Part shown: one piece after another, positions 13,457 to 15,345 of the stretch
How positions within the stretch are numbered: the first letter of the stretch is position 1
Layout of the letters: the number at the start of each line of letters is the position of its first letter
Assembly: GCA_040902105.1 (NCBI GenBank)
Contig: JBBDXW010000064.1
Location: 1-15,345, forward strand
Origin: IDS-8 sp040902105
GTDB lineage: Bacteria > Pseudomonadota > Gammaproteobacteria > Steroidobacterales > Woeseiaceae
Length of the DNA: 15,345 nt
Direction: 5' to 3'
Translations under genes and position numbers: made by a program
Notes under the pieces: generated by a model
Database searches by the model: none
Told to the model about the DNA's origin: nothing
Seen by the model: the letters and a program-made list of their open reading frames with translations, nothing else

Positions 13457-13894
13457 TCAAACCAACCCTGGATGCCGCCTCTTAATCCACGTCTCGCAGT
13501 CGCTTGAGAAGCGTTCCGCAGTTGTGAGCAACTCTTGCGCATCGGTATCGCTGATACCGCCGGCGGATACGTATTCGCACTTGTTGCGTTTAATTCGGCA
13601 TCCATCGAAGTAGGCAGACAATCTCGCGAAAGAGGGATCGGCCGCTTCAAGGGCGAGGAAGGTATTGTAATGTCCGCTCGCCGACCTGGGTCGGTACCCT
13701 TCCGCTCGAACGATCATGAGTGAAAGCGTCCGGGCCGCATCGTATGCCATCACGAATTGAGCATCCGCGGAAAGGTTCGCCGCAGCGGCGTCGCTGAGGC
13801 TACGTGCAACGATCGAACGCAGGTTGTCCAGCTCGGCTTTGCTGGGCGGCAACTTCGTAACGCACCTGTCACGCAGTAACTTCGCCCAGCTCAT
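13457..13894 (-). CDS. HEPN-domain protein, putative toxin of an MNT-HEPN pair
   Basis: The 145-aa all-helical product has HEPN features: a long helix SLSDAAAANLSADAQFVMAYDAA (32-54; key AYDAAR), a central GYRPRSASGHYNTFLALE loop-helix, and the signature RIKRNKCEY (100-108), matching the RxxRNxxxY form of the HEPN motif. The classical RX4-6H histidine is absent at that site, with Tyr there, so RNase activity is not assured. ATG 13894 lies inside the end of the nucleotidyltransferase gene (26-nt overlap), the usual arrangement for MNT-HEPN (type VII-like) toxin-antitoxin modules, where the MNT enzyme modifies and neutralises the HEPN toxin. It lies in an accessory island. Confidence 0.78.
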   Translation of the reverse strand: MSWAKLLRDRCVTKLPPSKAELDNLRSIVARSLSDAAAANLSADAQFVMAYDAARTLSLMIVRAEGYRPRSASGHYNTFLALEAADPSFARLSAYFDGCRIKRNKCEYVSAGGISDTDAQELLTTAERFSSDCETWIKRRHPGLV

Positions 13895-14468
13895 TGTCGC
13901 TGCCCAGTATGAATAATTTCGGCTTGCCCAATACTCCGGTCAGAAAATGATCCTTCGCTGCGCGCTTTTCGTAGAATTCGGCCGGTGTGTAGGTCGTGGG
14001 ATTGATTTGCCGGCCGAGTAAGTCCCGGGCGCGCCGCAAGGATAGCGCCAGGTCTGGCGCCGGTACCGTGCCGACAATCATGACATCGACATCGCTGTCG
14101 CTCTGCTCACCACCACTCGCCATCGAGCCGTACACAAAGGCAGCCACGACTTTCGACGCGACAGGTTTCAAAGCGTCGGCCAATACGTCGATCAGGCCCG
14201 CCGTTTTCAGCAGCAGGCCGCGCAGGTCGGGAAACAGCGGCGAGTCGACATTGGCCTGGTAGTAGCTCATGCGTCCCTGCCGATGAGTTTTCAATATTCC
14301 GGCTTCGGCGAGATCGCGCAGTTCGCGCTGCAGGCTGGAAGGCGGAACGCCCATGCGGCGCGCCAGCTCCGAGAGGTACCAGGCTTTTTCCGGCTGCAGA
14401 AGCGTTGCCGCCAGGATTCCCTGGCGGGTCTTGGGGAGCAATGCATCGAGGGGCGGCATATTTCGCAT
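13869..14468 (-). CDS. Winged-helix/MNT nucleotidyltransferase, putative antitoxin
   Basis: A 199-aa two-domain protein. Residues 12-75 form a winged helix-turn-helix (WYLSELARRMGVPPSSLQRE, then LAEAGILKTHRQGRMSYYQAN). Residues about 105-185 form a minimal nucleotidyltransferase with GSMASGGEQSDSDVDVMIV at 114-132: the Gly-Ser of the signature and catalytic Asp pair D126/D128. Short MNT enzymes of this kind AMPylate their HEPN partner; the fused DNA-binding domain suggests it also represses its own promoter. ATG 14468 (or 14459) has no Shine-Dalgarno; the -10-like TAATAT on the minus strand puts the transcript start within a few bases of the ATG, so translation may be leaderless. It is the first gene of the module and overlaps the HEPN gene by 26 nt. 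Confidence 0.85.
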   Translation of the reverse strand: MRNMPPLDALLPKTRQGILAATLLQPEKAWYLSELARRMGVPPSSLQRELRDLAEAGILKTHRQGRMSYYQANVDSPLFPDLRGLLLKTAGLIDVLADALKPVASKVVAAFVYGSMASGGEQSDSDVDVMIVGTVPAPDLALSLRRARDLLGRQINPTTYTPAEFYEKRAAKDHFLTGVLGKPKLFILGSDNELGEVTA

Positions 14469-14469
14469 C

Positions 14470-14539
14470 TTGCGTAAATATTAACTCAATTTGCGTAAAT
14501 TGAAACTCGGAAGTTGCTCGGAAGTCCATGGCTTCCGAG
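14470..14539 (-). promoter_or_regulatory. Promoter and operator-like repeats of the MNT-HEPN module
   Basis: TTGCGTAAAT occurs twice in direct orientation (14470-14479 and 14491-14500), 21 bp apart, i.e. two helical turns on one DNA face. The minus-strand -10 candidate TAATAT (14478-14483) lies between them, with TTTCAA 16 bp upstream. Further out, CTCGGAAG occurs at 14506-14513 and again in an 8-bp inverted repeat with a 7-nt loop (14517-14524 with 14532-14539). A winged-helix repressor bound to the pair would cover the start site. Confidence 0.55.
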
Positions 14540-14667
14540 TCGAGATCCGGGCTAGCCACACGGTCAAATCTGGCTATCCGCGACGCCGATCTCGGTAGTT
14601 CCACCAGCTGCATTATCGGACGCCGCGCCCCTCGCCTAAAGCCCCTCCGAGAACCGAAATCTCGCCT

Positions 14668-14687
14668 CGAGCTTGTGACCCCTGCCT
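14668..14687 (-). repeat. tRNA-Arg T-arm/variable-loop fragment
   Basis: Nineteen of 20 bases match 13239-13258 in the tRNA-Arg fragment, same orientation. The match ends abruptly at a TGTT that begins the IS21-like repeats, as if an insertion had cut it. Confidence 0.55.
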
Positions 14688-14751
14688 GTTGTCGGCTGAT
14701 CGAAAGGTTCAGGATCGGCCAATTGAAAAGTTGGGGTCGGCTGATCGAAAT
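14687..14751 (+). mobile_element. Possible IS21-family end remnant
   Basis: Starting with TGTTGTCGGCTGATCG, the motif GTCGGCTGATCGAAA recurs at 14691-14705 and about 14736-14750, with a degenerate middle copy (GATCGGCCAATTGAAAA) between. IS21-family ends begin with TG and carry several internal repeats of the terminal sequence. No istA/istB coding region follows, so at most a terminal scrap is present. Confidence 0.35.
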
Positions 14752-14879
14752 GCGTCGGGAAGCGAAGCAGCCATCGATGGGACAACTGGGAAAGCAAATT
14801 ACTGCGGACCTATTCTTCAAACAGGACGTGCGCAAGCTCAGATGGAACTGGAAAGTACAGGTAGCGGAACCGGCACATG

Positions 14880-14895
14880 TATGGCGCGCCCGACA
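14880..14895 (-). repeat. tRNA-Arg acceptor-end fragment
   Basis: TATGGCGCGCCCGACA matches 13218-13233 exactly, i.e. the acceptor 3' strand, discriminator and CCA plus two flanking bases. The match stops within the first base pairs of the T-arm. The order of the two scraps (T-arm left, acceptor right) is permuted relative to a tRNA, so they come from two different copies or from a rearrangement. Confidence 0.5.
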
Positions 14896-14942
14896 TCCAA
14901 AACCAAACTTCAGCGGCGATTTCCATCCGGCGAGTCACGAGA

Positions 14943-15345
14943 TTAAGCAGGAACGTAGGCCAACCTGATCACATCCTCGCCAATCCGATCATTAGCCATA
15001 AGGCGGAGCGGCGGCCGGGGCCCGGCGAAATATGGCTTGCCGTGACCAAGCACGACGGGGTGCAGGTAGATTCGATACTCATCGATCAGGCCAAGTTCGG
15101 TGAGGCTTTGCGCCAAGTCCGGCCCAGCAACTTCGATCTCCCAGTCGCGCTCGGCCTTCAGCTCGCGGATGGTGCCCTCAAGATCATCCTCAACAAGCCT
15201 GGCGTTGGGGCCGACCGACTTCAACGAGCGCGAGACGACCCATTTCGGCTGGTTCCGCCACGCCGCCGCGAAGGCGTATTCCTCTGCATCCCATTCAGGA
15301 TGATCGTCGTCCCAGTAACGCATGACCTCATACATTTGGCGACCG
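14943..15345 (-). CDS. RibD C-terminal/dihydrofolate reductase-like protein, 5' end beyond window
   Basis: The visible 134 codons read GRQMYEVMRYWDD at the window edge and carry on through WVVSRSLKSVGPNARLVEDD, IEVAGPDLAQSLTELGLIDEY, and YLHPVVLGHGKPYFAG to a normal C-terminus (AYVPA, TAA). This is the pattern of the stand-alone RibD_C/DHFR-like family (NADPH-binding reductase fold): GPDLAQSL is the cofactor-side helix start, and HPVVLGHGKPYF the conserved late strand. The N-terminal 40-50 residues, with the usual first strand and GR-type start of the reductase, lie past 15345. An ATG at 15335 exists but is internal to the family alignment. Role unknown; such proteins are often lone genes in accessory DNA. 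Confidence 0.82.
   Translation of the reverse strand, partial: GRQMYEVMRYWDDDHPEWDAEEYAFAAAWRNQPKWVVSRSLKSVGPNARLVEDDLEGTIRELKAERDWEIEVAGPDLAQSLTELGLIDEYRIYLHPVVLGHGKPYFAGPRPPLRLMANDRIGEDVIRLAYVPA

Larger units (their letters stand above)
14540..14942. other. Gene-poor patchwork between the TA module and the RibD-like gene
   Basis: Open frames exist but none looks like a protein I can support. The stretch contains two tRNA-Arg scraps and an IS21-like end, described separately, and appears to be accumulated insertion debris. Confidence 0.5.

Noticed and set aside
14107..14835. 242-codon minus-strand ORF over the nucleotidyltransferase
   Set aside because: It is out of frame with the winged-helix/MNT motifs and crosses their promoter.
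14528..14968. 146-codon plus-strand ORF
   Set aside because: It crosses tRNA scraps and the IS-like end, has no ribosome site and no recognisable domain.
1..15345. CRISPR array or complete tRNA/rRNA
   Set aside because: No regularly spaced repeats were seen, and the only tRNA-like sequences lack their 5' halves.

Overview
The window is high-G+C bacterial DNA, most likely from a gammaproteobacterium. Gene content (a DUF502 inner-membrane protein, periplasmic amidohydrolase and creatininase-type enzymes, a beta-barrel-like protein, an FrlD-like kinase) and Shine-Dalgarno-led starts fit that, but no ribosomal or other taxonomic marker is present, so placement is an inference. The left two thirds read as intact metabolic DNA. 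The parts around 4.8-5.8 kb, 9.86-10.5 kb and 12.9-15.3 kb are accessory DNA full of broken genes, repeats and tRNA fragments.

Region by region. 1-3344: a three-gene plus-strand operon encodes a HisC-like PLP aminotransferase, an aldehyde dehydrogenase and a MarR regulator. A promoter in front carries a small palindrome over its -10 box, which suggests autoregulation. 3506-4807: a secreted metal-dependent amidohydrolase of the imidazolonepropionase/prolidase type. 4812-5798: a minus-strand patchwork holding a 5' scrap of a flavin monooxygenase, a small unknown ORF, an intact AHSA1-type SRPBCC gene, and the N-terminus of an alpha/beta hydrolase that breaks off exactly at a 29-bp repeat. 5900-6760: a secreted creatininase-fold protein lacking the usual NGHGGN metal motif.

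6813-9822 (minus): three genes joined by two 4-nt ATGA overlaps. They encode an APC-family amino-acid-type permease, a BtpA/SgcQ-family TIM-barrel protein and a PfkB kinase resembling fructoselysine 6-kinase (FrlD). The set looks like an uptake-and-phosphorylation pathway for an amino-acid-linked sugar, with the BtpA protein where an FrlB-type deglycase would be expected. This is the best candidate for an undescribed system here.

9823-10600: mostly non-coding, with a degenerate repeat (R1) and an IS481-type transposase remnant. 10601-12473: a DUF502 membrane protein and an exported, probably outer-membrane, protein. 12552-12875 (minus): a small ABM-type monooxygenase-like protein with a good terminator.

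12865-15345: an island boundary. A 45-nt 3' piece of a tRNA-Arg(CCG), from anticodon loop to CCA, lies at 13220-13264 and looks like an attachment site. To its right are a second copy of the repeat (R2), an MNT-HEPN toxin-antitoxin pair whose nucleotidyltransferase carries its own winged-helix domain and paired operator-like repeats, more tRNA-Arg scraps beside an IS21-like end, and a RibD/DHFR-like gene cut by the window edge. No CRISPR array, rRNA or complete tRNA was seen.
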